Of a stretch of DNA of 16,651 nucleotides, positions 6,147-12,648 are shown piece after piece (the stretch's first letter is position 1; each line of letters starts with the position of its first letter). Both the position numbers and the translations under genes were made by a program. Source of the DNA: Actinomycetota bacterium (lineage in GTDB: Bacteria; Actinomycetota; Thermoleophilia; Solirubrobacterales; Solirubrobacteraceae); the NCBI GenBank assembly GCA_005888335.1, contig VAWY01000021.1, positions 1-16,651 of the forward strand. Direction: 5' to 3'. A model generated the notes under the pieces. That model made no database searches, was not told the DNA's origin, and was given only the letters and a program-made list of their open reading frames with translations.

Positions 6147-6859
6147 CGCGCGTCCTCGTCGTCGACGACCATGCGCTGTTCCGCGCCGGGGTGCGGGCCG
6201 AGCTCGAGGGCCGCGTCGAGCTCGTGGGCGACGCCGCCACCGTCGACGACGCGGTCGCGGCCATCGCCGAGCTGCGCCCCGACGTCGTGCTGCTCGACGT
6301 CCACATGCCCGACGGCGGCGGCGTCGAGGTCCTGCGCCGCGCGGCCGAAATGGAAGCCGCGCGGGCACGGGGGTCCCCGGCAACGGCCGGCGCGGGCCAC
6401 GGGGCGCAACTGCCGGGGTCCGCCCCGCCTCGCTTCCTCGCGCTCTCGGTCTCCGACGCCGCCGAGGACGTCATCGCGGTCATCCGCGCGGGCGCGCGCG
6501 GCTACGTGACCAAGTCGATCTCCGGCGCCGAGCTGGCCGACGCCATCCAGCGCGTGCGCGACGGCGACGCCGTCTTCTCGCCGCGGCTGGCCGGCTTCGT
6601 CCTCGACGCGTTCACGGGCGAGCCGCCCGCCCCGGCGCCGCCTGGCAGCGGCGACCCCGACCTCGACCAGCTGACGCCGCGCGAGCGCGAGGTCCTGCGC
6701 CACATCGCGCGCGGCTACCTGTACAAGGAGATCGCGCTGCGGCTGGGGATCTCGGTCAAGACGGTCGAGGCGCACGTGTCGGCGGTGTTGCGCAAGCTCC
6801 AGCTCTCCACCCGCCACCAACTCTCGCGGTGGGCGGCGGAACGCCGGTTGCTCGAGTAG
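6143..6859 (+). CDS. LuxR/NarL-family response regulator with receiver-domain insertion
   Basis: A 238-residue regulator. The receiver domain (about 1-145) has the acidic pair Asp8-Asp9, phosphoacceptor Asp52 in LLDVHMPDGGG, a Ser at about 102 in the switch position and Lys124 in GYVTKS. The C-terminal LuxR helix-turn-helix spans about 174-235 (LTPREREVLRHIARGYLYKE, then ISVKTVEAHVSAVLRKLQL). The partner kinase is encoded just upstream with a four-base overlap. Odd: between receiver helix 3 and strand 4, residues about 69-96 form a Gly/Ala/Pro-rich extra loop of some 20-25 residues beyond the normal domain. It is encoded by a palindromic segment with codons unlike the rest of the gene. The loop keeps the frame and all catalytic residues, so activity may survive. 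The likely target includes the repeat pair at 3603-3638. Confidence 0.93.
   Translation: MTRVLVVDDHALFRAGVRAELEGRVELVGDAATVDDAVAAIAELRPDVVLLDVHMPDGGGVEVLRRAAEMEAARARGSPATAGAGHGAQLPGSAPPRFLALSVSDAAEDVIAVIRAGARGYVTKSISGAELADAIQRVRDGDAVFSPRLAGFVLDAFTGEPPAPAPPGSGDPDLDQLTPREREVLRHIARGYLYKEIALRLGISVKTVEAHVSAVLRKLQLSTRHQLSRWAAERRLLE
6347..6429 (+). mobile_element. Suspected in-frame palindromic insertion in the response-regulator gene
   Basis: This segment encodes the extra loop of the receiver domain. GGTCCCCGGCA (6372-6382) pairs with TGCCGGGGTCC (6411-6421) at ten of eleven positions around a 28-base GC-rich centre. Codon choice changes sharply: GAA twice, GCA twice, CAA, CCT, TCC twice, GGG and CGG several times, while the flanks use GAG, GCC/GCG, CAG, CCG, GGC and CGC. 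The pattern suits a short REP-like or RPE-like element that inserted without breaking the frame. No second copy was noticed in this window, so repetition in the genome is not shown. Confidence 0.4.
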
Positions 6860-6919
6860 CGTCCGCGCCCACTCCCGCGCGCAAGTTGTGCAGTTGCCGC
6901 CGCGCACCGCTCAAAGATC

Positions 6920-6925
6920 TAAAGT
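6920..6925 (+). promoter_or_regulatory. Candidate -10 hexamer for the PAS-EAL gene
   Basis: TAAAGT matches TANNNT and lies 11 bases before the GTG at 6937, giving a leader of only a few bases. It stands in the AT-richest part of the 77-base gap after the response-regulator gene, suggesting that the EAL gene has its own promoter. No Shine-Dalgarno sequence is present. Confidence 0.35.
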
Positions 6926-6936
6926 GATCGTCGGCA

Positions 6937-8442
6937 GTGGAGGCGACCGAGGACGATGTGTGGCGGGGCCACGCGTGGGCGTGGCGCCTCCTCGACGCGG
7001 CAGGAGAGCCGTTTGTCTCCACCGACGCCGACGGGCTCGTGGTGGCGTGGAACCGCGCCGCCGAGCGCGCCTTCGGCTGGCCGGCGAGCGAGGCCCTCGG
7101 GCGCGACTTCAGCGACCTCGTCGTCTCGCCGCCGCTGCGCGAGGCGCACCGCGCGCGCCTGCGCGCGCTGTGCGGGCGCTTCTCGCGCGATGCCGCCGCG
7201 ACGCGCCTGGAGCTGTCGCTCGTGCACCGCGGCGGCCACGAGCTGCTCGTCGAGGTGACGATCCTGGCGCTCGAGCTCGACGACCGGCTGCTCGCGCACA
7301 CGTTCGTGCACGAGGTCGCGCGGCCCGAGAGCATCCAGCGCGTCTCCGCGGTCTTCGCGGCGGCGCGCGACGCGATCGCCACGACCGACCGCCATGGCTA
7401 TGTCACGAGCTGGAACCAGGCGGCCGAGCGACTGACCGGCTACAGCGCCGACGAGGCGGTGGGGCGATCGCTGACGAGGCTGCTGCCCCCCGGCGAGGGC
7501 GACGAGCGCCAGCTCGTCGAGGCGGCGGCGGGCGGACGGGTGACCGAGCTCCGGGCCATCGAGCGCGTCCGGCGCGACGGGCGGCGGATCTCGATCGACA
7601 TCACGATGTCGCCGCTGACCGACCTCGCAGGCGAGATCACCGGCGCTGCCCTCGTCGCACGCCCGGCGCGCGGCTCGATCGAGCGCGAGCTCGGCCGCTG
7701 GGAGCGGCGCATCCGCGAGGCCTGCCGGACCCCCGGCGCCGTGCGGGTCGACCTGCAGCCGATGATCGACCTCCAGGCCGCGCGGGTGTCCGCGTACGAG
7801 GCGCTCGCGCGCTTCGCCGCCGGCCCGGCCTCGCCGGCCGACTGGTTCGCGGCGGCCGCCGAGCTCGGGCTCGACGGCATGCTCGAGGCGCACGCGATCA
7901 CCGCCGCCCTCGCGCGTCGCGAGGAGCTGCCGGACGGGTGCGCGATCTCGGTCAACGTCAGCCCGCTCGGGCTCGTGACCGGCGACGTGCAGCGGGCGCT
8001 CGCCGAGGCCGGTGACCTGTCGGGCGTCATCATCGAGATCACCGAGCAGACCCCGGTCAGCGACTACGCCGGCCTGCAGCTCGCGCTCGACGCGCCCCGC
8101 CGGCGCGGCGCGCGGGTCGCCATCGACGACACGGGCGCCGGGTACGCGAGCCTGCGCCACGTCCTCGGCGTCGCGCCCGACCTCATCAAGATCGACCGTT
8201 CGCTGGTCGCGGGCATCGACTACGACCCGGCCAAGGCGGCCGTCGTCGAGACGCTCCGCGCGCTGGCGGCGCGCATCGACGCCGACCTGGTCGCCGAGGG
8301 CGTCGAGCGCTGCGAGGAGCTCGCCGCGCTACTGCGCCTCGACGTCCGCTTCGCCCAGGGCTACCTCTTCGGCGCCCCCAGCCGCGAGCCCGCGCGGCTC
8401 GACGCCGCCCTGCTGGAGCGCGCGCGCCGGCCGGCGCGCTGA
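6937..8442 (+). CDS. PAS-PAS-EAL cyclic di-GMP phosphodiesterase
   Basis: A 501-residue soluble protein predicted to hydrolyse c-di-GMP to pGpG under control of two sensory PAS domains. PAS1 spans about 15-125 (VSTDADGLVVAWNRAAERAF) and PAS2 about 132-245 (TTDRHGYVTSWNQAAERLTG, then IERVRRDGRRISIDI). The EAL domain (about 250-495) keeps the motifs expected for activity: Glu288 in YEALARF, Asn340 in SVNVSP, Glu367 in IEITE, Asp397-Asp398, Lys418 in DLIKID, Glu454 in AEGVE and Gln474 in AQGYLF. There is no GGDEF domain and no membrane segment. The start is GTG 6937, because the frame begins there close behind a possible -10. What the PAS domains sense is not visible. It lies 77 bases after the PspC operon on the same strand and may or may not be linked to it. 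Confidence 0.92.
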   Translation: MEATEDDVWRGHAWAWRLLDAAGEPFVSTDADGLVVAWNRAAERAFGWPASEALGRDFSDLVVSPPLREAHRARLRALCGRFSRDAAATRLELSLVHRGGHELLVEVTILALELDDRLLAHTFVHEVARPESIQRVSAVFAAARDAIATTDRHGYVTSWNQAAERLTGYSADEAVGRSLTRLLPPGEGDERQLVEAAAGGRVTELRAIERVRRDGRRISIDITMSPLTDLAGEITGAALVARPARGSIERELGRWERRIREACRTPGAVRVDLQPMIDLQAARVSAYEALARFAAGPASPADWFAAAAELGLDGMLEAHAITAALARREELPDGCAISVNVSPLGLVTGDVQRALAEAGDLSGVIIEITEQTPVSDYAGLQLALDAPRRRGARVAIDDTGAGYASLRHVLGVAPDLIKIDRSLVAGIDYDPAKAAVVETLRALAARIDADLVAEGVERCEELAALLRLDVRFAQGYLFGAPSREPARLDAALLERARRPAR

Positions 8443-8469
8443 GCAGCCCGACATGCCACATTCCCGTGC

Positions 8470-10251
8470 GTGGGAGAGCAGGGATTCTCGCGCCGGCGGC
8501 TGCTGCGCGACGCGGGCGTCGTGGCAGCCGGCCTCGCGGCCGCCTCGGTGCCCGAGGCGGCGGCGCGGCCGCGCGCGCGGCGGCGGCGCCGCGCGCAGCC
8601 GGCGGTCGCCGTCCTCGGCGGCGGCGTCGCCGGGCTGACCGCCGCCCACGAGCTCGCCGAGCGCGGCTTCGACGTCACCGTCTACGAGCGCAAGGCGCTG
8701 GGCGGCAAGGCACGCTCGATCCCCGTCGCCGGGACGGCGCGCGACGGGCGGCGGGACCTGCCCGGCGAGCATGGCTTCCGCTTCTTCCCGGGCTTCTATC
8801 ACCACGTCCCCGACACGATGCGGCGGATCCCGTTCGCCGGGAACGCCAACGGCGTCTGGGACAACCTCACGGCGGCGTCGGGCGTGAGCTTCGCGCGCGA
8901 CGGCGGGCGCGCGGACCTCAAGCTCGACCAGTCGCCGGACGCGCTGACGCCCGAGGCGCTGCGCGAGACGCTCACGGCGGGCTTTGAGGAGATCACGACG
9001 CTGCCGCCGCACGAGCTCGCCTACTGGGTCAGCCGGGTCCTCGTGTTCTTCACCTCGTGCGACGAGCGCCGCTACGGGCAATGGGAGAACGTCAGCTGGT
9101 GGGACTACACGGCGGCCGCGCGGATGTCGCGCGAGTACCAGCGCATGCTGGCCATCGGCCTGACGCGCAACCTCGTCGCCGCCCGCGCCGAGGTGGCGAG
9201 CACGCGGACGATCGGCAACATGGCCGAGGCTTTCATCATGAACATCATGGGGCGCGGCAACGACGGCGCCCCCGACCGCGTGCTCGACGCGCCGACGAAC
9301 GAGGCGTGGATCGAGCCGTGGATCGTGCACCTGGAGAGCCTCGGCGTGCGCTTCCGCGTCGGCCACACGGTCGAGGCGCTCGACGTGCAGGGCGGGCGGA
9401 TCGCCGGCGTCCGCGCGCGCGACCGCCGCCGCCGCCGGCGGCTGATCGAGGCCGACTGGTACGTGCTCGCGACGCCGGTGGAGCGCGCGCGGCGGCTGTG
9501 GAGCCCGGCCGTGCGCGCCGCCGATCCGAGCCTGGCGGGCCTCTACGACCTGCAGGTCGACTGGATGAACGGGCTGCAGCTCTACCTGCGCGGGCGGGTC
9601 GACATCCTGCGCGGGCACGTCAGCTACGTCGACTCGCCGTGGGCGCTGACGTCGCTGACGCAGGCGCAGTTCTGGGCGCACCGCGACTTCGCGCGCGACT
9701 ACGGCGACGGCACCGTCCAGGACTGCCTGTCGGTCGACATCTCCAACTGGGAGGAGCCGGGGATCCTGTACGGCCGCCCGGCGCGGGCGTGCAGCCGCGA
9801 CGAGATCGCGCGCGAGGTGTGGGCGCAGATCAAGGCGCACCTCGAGGACACCGGGCGCACGTACCTGCCCGACGGCCTGCTGCACTCTTACCACCTCGAC
9901 CCGGCCATCGGCTTTCGCCGCCGCGGCCCGCGCCACGACGACGAGCCGCTGCTCGTCAATACGATCGGCTCGTGGCAGAAGCGCCCCGGGCCGGCGACGA
10001 AGATCGCCAACCTCTTCCTGGCCGGCGACTACGTGCGCACCAACATCGACCTCGCGACGATGGAGGGGGCCAACGAGTCGGCGCGCGCCGCTGTGCGCGC
10101 GCTGCTCGACGCGAGCGGGTCCTCGCAGCCGCCGCCGACCATGTACCAGCTCTACCGCCCGCCGGAGTTCGAGGCGTTCAAGCGCGCCGACGCGGCCGCC
10201 TACGCCCAGGGCCGCCCGAACGCGTTCGACGTGCCCTATCCGCTCAGCTGA
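8470..10251 (+). CDS. Tat-signal FAD oxidoreductase, phytoene desaturase/amine oxidase type
   Basis: A 593-residue flavoprotein. The N-terminus is a twin-arginine signal: SRRRLL (7-12), then a hydrophobic run GVVAAGLAAASVPEAAA. A strongly basic linker (residues 33-41) follows. The FAD-binding Rossmann motif is VLGGGVAGLTAAHELAERGF (48-67) with Glu73 in the usual ribose-binding place. PGEHGFRFFPGFYHHVPDTM (98-117) is typical of carotenoid desaturase and hydroxysqualene dehydroxylase-like enzymes, and LFLAGDYV (515-522) followed by MEGANESARAAV is the C-terminal FAD signature. The substrate is probably a hydrophobic polyene, terpenoid or amine, but cannot be named. The GTG start at 8470 gives the intact Tat signal and is 27 bases after the EAL stop; no ribosome binding site is seen. 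Its stop overlaps that of the opposing SnoaL gene. Export of a folded flavoprotein is consistent with Tat. Confidence 0.88.
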   Translation: MGEQGFSRRRLLRDAGVVAAGLAAASVPEAAARPRARRRRRAQPAVAVLGGGVAGLTAAHELAERGFDVTVYERKALGGKARSIPVAGTARDGRRDLPGEHGFRFFPGFYHHVPDTMRRIPFAGNANGVWDNLTAASGVSFARDGGRADLKLDQSPDALTPEALRETLTAGFEEITTLPPHELAYWVSRVLVFFTSCDERRYGQWENVSWWDYTAAARMSREYQRMLAIGLTRNLVAARAEVASTRTIGNMAEAFIMNIMGRGNDGAPDRVLDAPTNEAWIEPWIVHLESLGVRFRVGHTVEALDVQGGRIAGVRARDRRRRRRLIEADWYVLATPVERARRLWSPAVRAADPSLAGLYDLQVDWMNGLQLYLRGRVDILRGHVSYVDSPWALTSLTQAQFWAHRDFARDYGDGTVQDCLSVDISNWEEPGILYGRPARACSRDEIAREVWAQIKAHLEDTGRTYLPDGLLHSYHLDPAIGFRRRGPRHDDEPLLVNTIGSWQKRPGPATKIANLFLAGDYVRTNIDLATMEGANESARAAVRALLDASGSSQPPPTMYQLYRPPEFEAFKRADAAAYAQGRPNAFDVPYPLS

Positions 10252-10660
10252 GCTGGTGCAGCAGGCCGACGGTGTCGGTCAGACCCCGGTGCTCGACGAT
10301 CCGCCCGTCGCACACGCGGATCATGTCGACGCCGGTGATCTCCACGCGCCGCCCCGTCGCCGGGATCCCGAGCAGCGGCGCGCCTGTATGGGTGCCGCGC
10401 GTGGTCGTCGCGACGGCGACCCACTCGCCCTCGCAGAGGAGCTGGTCGACGGTGACGTCGACGTCGGGCAGCGCGTCGCGGAACAGCTGGAAGAACGCCT
10501 TGACGCCCGCCAAGCCCGGTGGCAGCTCGGGCGGCCGGTTGTGCGAGACGAAGTCCGGCGCGAAGTAGCGATCGAGGAGGTCGAGGTCACGGGCTCCCAT
10601 CGCCTCCGCGTGGAGCCTGCGCACGAGGACGCGGGGGTCGTCGGCCGTGACCGCCTCCAT
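10244..10660 (-). CDS. SnoaL-like polyketide cyclase/isomerase-fold protein
   Basis: A 138-residue protein of the NTF2-like (SnoaL) superfamily. Features are an N-terminal helix with RRLHAEAMGARDLDLLDRYF (residues 14-33), FVSHNRPPELPPGLAGVKAF (37-56, resembling the SnoaL FVxHxPP...G..G.K.F pattern), FRDALPDVDVTVDQLLCEGE (60-79), then the strand block WVAVATTTRGTHTGAPLLGI (80-99) and a final sheet with GVDMIRVCDGRIVEHRGLTD. In SnoaL-type enzymes the His and Asp residues in these blocks line the pocket. Many such proteins are uncharacterised and not polyketide enzymes, and no polyketide synthase is visible here. Start ATG 10660 has TAAGCT exactly six bases upstream. It is convergent with the FAD gene, sharing the palindrome TCAGCTGA as both stop codons. 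Confidence 0.88.
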   Translation of the reverse strand: MEAVTADDPRVLVRRLHAEAMGARDLDLLDRYFAPDFVSHNRPPELPPGLAGVKAFFQLFRDALPDVDVTVDQLLCEGEWVAVATTTRGTHTGAPLLGIPATGRRVEITGVDMIRVCDGRIVEHRGLTDTVGLLHQLS

Positions 10661-10666
10661 CGGCCG

Positions 10667-10672
10667 AGCTTA
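10667..10672 (-). promoter_or_regulatory. Candidate -10 hexamer for the SnoaL-like gene
   Basis: Minus-strand TAAGCT matches TANNNT and is followed by CGGCCG and the ATG at 10660. The six-base gap places the transcript start on the A of the start codon. There is no Shine-Dalgarno sequence between them. This is one of the cleanest leaderless arrangements in the window. Confidence 0.45.
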
Positions 10673-10748
10673 CGGCCTGGGCGCGAACTCGGCGAATATC
10701 GGATTTCCAGCGGGTCGCCGGTGCGCTTCACTTGACCGCGTGGCCGGC

Positions 10749-11249
10749 ATGGACGCCGGCTGCCGGAGACTGATGCTGACCAGGGTGCTCGCCATGCTCG
10801 CCCTCGTCGCGGCCGCGGGCGCGACGGGGGTCTTCGCCGGGCGCGCGGGCCGTGACCCCGATGCGGGCTGGTCGCGCGGCTACAACGCGGGCATTCGCGC
10901 CGAGCGCGACGCGACGCGCGGCGAGGCGGCGCGGATCGTCGCCCGGTACGCGCCGGGCCAGCCGGGCTTCGAGGCGATCTACGCCGAGGGCCTGCGCGAG
11001 GGCAGGCGCCTCGGGCGTTACGAGGGCCTCGTCGCCGGGCGGCGGAGCGGCTTTCGCGACGGCACCCTCGCCGCCCTGCCCGACTTCCCCGGCGGCTGGC
11101 GCGCCCGGCACTGGTACCTCGTCCGCCTCGACCCGGGCCACGACGGCGCGCGCTTTCGCATCGCCGAGCGCGTGACGATCGCGCGCGGCCACCTGTACGG
11201 ACCGTGCGCGAAGGACCCCGATCGCATGTGCATGTCGGTGGCGCGCTAG
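10749..11249 (+). CDS. Membrane-anchored protein with seven GX3 repeats
   Basis: A 166-residue protein that I cannot assign to a named bacterial family. An N-terminal hydrophobic segment (about residues 11-31) would act as signal peptide or anchor. Glycines stand at every fourth position at 40-44-48 and again at 81, 85, 89, 93, 97, 101 and 105, giving GX3 repeats in an Arg-rich stretch. This resembles the deca-GX3 motif of Yae1/Lto1 and other glycine-zipper-like helices, which pack closely helix to helix. The C-terminal part (115-166) is a small beta-like region with WYLVRLDPG and two cysteines at 153 and 161 that may form a disulfide. Starts at GTG 10740 or ATG 10773 (GGAGA just upstream) are also possible. 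Its TAG stop shares the bases CTAG with the opposing trpB2 stop. Confidence 0.72.
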   Translation: MDAGCRRLMLTRVLAMLALVAAAGATGVFAGRAGRDPDAGWSRGYNAGIRAERDATRGEAARIVARYAPGQPGFEAIYAEGLREGRRLGRYEGLVAGRRSGFRDGTLAALPDFPGGWRARHWYLVRLDPGHDGARFRIAERVTIARGHLYGPCAKDPDRMCMSVAR

Positions 11250-12597
11250 GCGATCGCCGGCGCGCCCTCGGGCAGGTGGTCGAGCGCCGTGCGCAGCTCG
11301 TCCTCGCCGAACTCCGGGTCCTCGAGGCGGCCCGACAGGTAGGCGTCGTAGGCGGCGAGGTCGAAGTGCCCGTGGCCGCACAGCCCGAAGAGGATCACGC
11401 GCTCCTCGCCGGCCTCGCGCGCGGCCTGCGCCTCTTCGAGCACGGCGCGGATCGCGTGGGCCGGCTCGGGCGCCGGGATGATCCCCTCGGTGCGGGCGAA
11501 CTGCAGCGCCGCCTCGAAGGTCTCGTTCTGGCGGTAGGCGCGCGCCTCGATGCGCCCGGCCTTGACCAGCGCGCACAGCGACGGCGCGTCCCCGTGGTAG
11601 CGCAGCCCGCCGGCGTGCACCGGCGGGGGGACGAACTCGTGGCCGAGCGTGTACATGGGCATCAGCGGGGTCAGGCCGGCGGTGTCGCCGAAGTCGTAGG
11701 CGTAGACGCCCTTGGTCAGCGTCGGGCACGCGGCCGGCTCGGCGGCCACGAAGCGCGCGGGGCCGCCGTGGCGCAGCCAGGGGTAGGCCAGCCCGGCGAA
11801 GTTCGAGCCTCCGCCGACGCAGCCGATCACCACGTCGGGCCGGTCGCCGGCGAGCTCCATCTGGGCGATCGACTCCTGCCCGATCACCGTCTGGTGCAGC
11901 AGGACGTGGTTGAGCACGCTGCCCAGCGCGTAGTTCGTCCCGTCGTCCTGGGCGGCGACCTCGACCGCCTCCGAGATGGCGATCCCGAGCGACCCGGTCG
12001 GGTGCGACGCGTTCGCGCGCCCGGACTGCGTGCGGTCCGACGGCGAGCGGTGCACGGTCGCGCCCCACGTCTCCATCATCGAGCGCCGGTAGGGCTTCTG
12101 GTCGTAGCTCGAGCCGACCATGAACACCTCGCACTCCAGCCCGAACAGGCGGCACGCGAAGGCGAGCGCCGAGCCCCACTGGCCGGCGCCGGTCTCGGTC
12201 GTCAGCTTGCCGATCCCGCCTGCGCGTTGGCCCACGCCTGGGCGACGGCGGTGTTGGGCTTGTGCGACCCGGCCGGCGAGCCGCCCTCGTACTTGTAGTA
12301 GATGCGCGCCGGCGTCTCGAGCGCGCGCTCCAGTCGCCGCGCGCGGTACAGCGGCGTCGGGCGCCAGAGCTTGTAGGCCTCGCGCACGTCCGCGGGGATC
12401 TCGACCTCGGGCGTCGCGGCGACCTCCTGCTCGATGAGCGCCATCGGGAAGATCGCCGTGAGATCGCCGGGCCCGGCCGGCTCCTTGGTCTGCGGATTGA
12501 GCGGCGGCAGGGGGTCGCCGGGGAGGTCGGCCAGGAGGTTGACCCAGTGCGTCGGGATCGCGTCCTCGCCCAGGAGGAACTTGGTCGGCTCGGTCAT
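11246..12597 (-). pseudogene. trpB: Tryptophan synthase beta chain 2 (trpB2), interrupted by a one-base frameshift
   Basis: TrpB2-type PLP enzyme (COG1350) that would condense indole with serine to tryptophan, usually without TrpA. Residues 1-127 are read from ATG 12597 and include [10 protein letters not shown] and GSHKPNTA with the PLP lysine at 113. That frame then reads a few wrong residues and stops at 12202-12204. The rest continues one frame over: [20 protein letters not shown], then [14 protein letters not shown] and the phosphate-binding [11 protein letters not shown], ending at 11246. Restoring one base within the GGG/GGA run (minus-strand GCGGGATCGGC, about 12210-12220) gives a full product of about 450 residues, normal for TrpB2. 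All downstream motifs are intact, so the lesion is recent or a sequencing error. It is divergent from the PP2C gene and convergent with the GX3 gene. Confidence 0.85.
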
Positions 12598-12608
12598 GGC
12601 GGGGCGCG

Positions 12609-12614
12609 ACCATA
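12609..12614 (-). promoter_or_regulatory. Candidate -10 hexamer for trpB2
   Basis: Minus-strand TATGGT lies 11 bases before the trpB2 ATG at 12597, so the leader would be only a few bases. It is part of ACCATAC (12609-12615), the mirror image of GTATGGT (12636-12642) serving the divergent gene. No ribosome binding site is visible. Confidence 0.4.
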
Positions 12615-12636
12615 CACCTCGATTGCGCGCGGCCGG

Positions 12637-12642
12637 TATGGT
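12637..12642 (+). promoter_or_regulatory. Candidate -10 hexamer for the PAS-GAF-PP2C gene
   Basis: TATGGT, followed by CACGCG and the ATG at 12649. The six-base spacing again fits leaderless transcription. The hexamer and its 5' neighbour G form GTATGGT, an exact inverted copy of the trpB2 promoter element 20 bases away. Confidence 0.45.
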
Positions 12643-12648
12643 CACGCG

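Noticed and set aside
4926..6383. Minus-strand open frame opposite the kinase gene
   Set aside because: Low-complexity Arg/Ala composition without motifs; the opposite strand encodes a clear kinase.
6860..6936. Intrinsic terminator after the response regulator
   Set aside because: No stem followed by a T run was found in this gap, only GC-rich sequence and a possible -10.
12202..12225. Programmed -1 frameshifting in trpB2
   Set aside because: No X-XXY-YYZ heptamer or evident downstream structure was seen; TrpB2 is not known to need recoding. An indel is the simpler reading.
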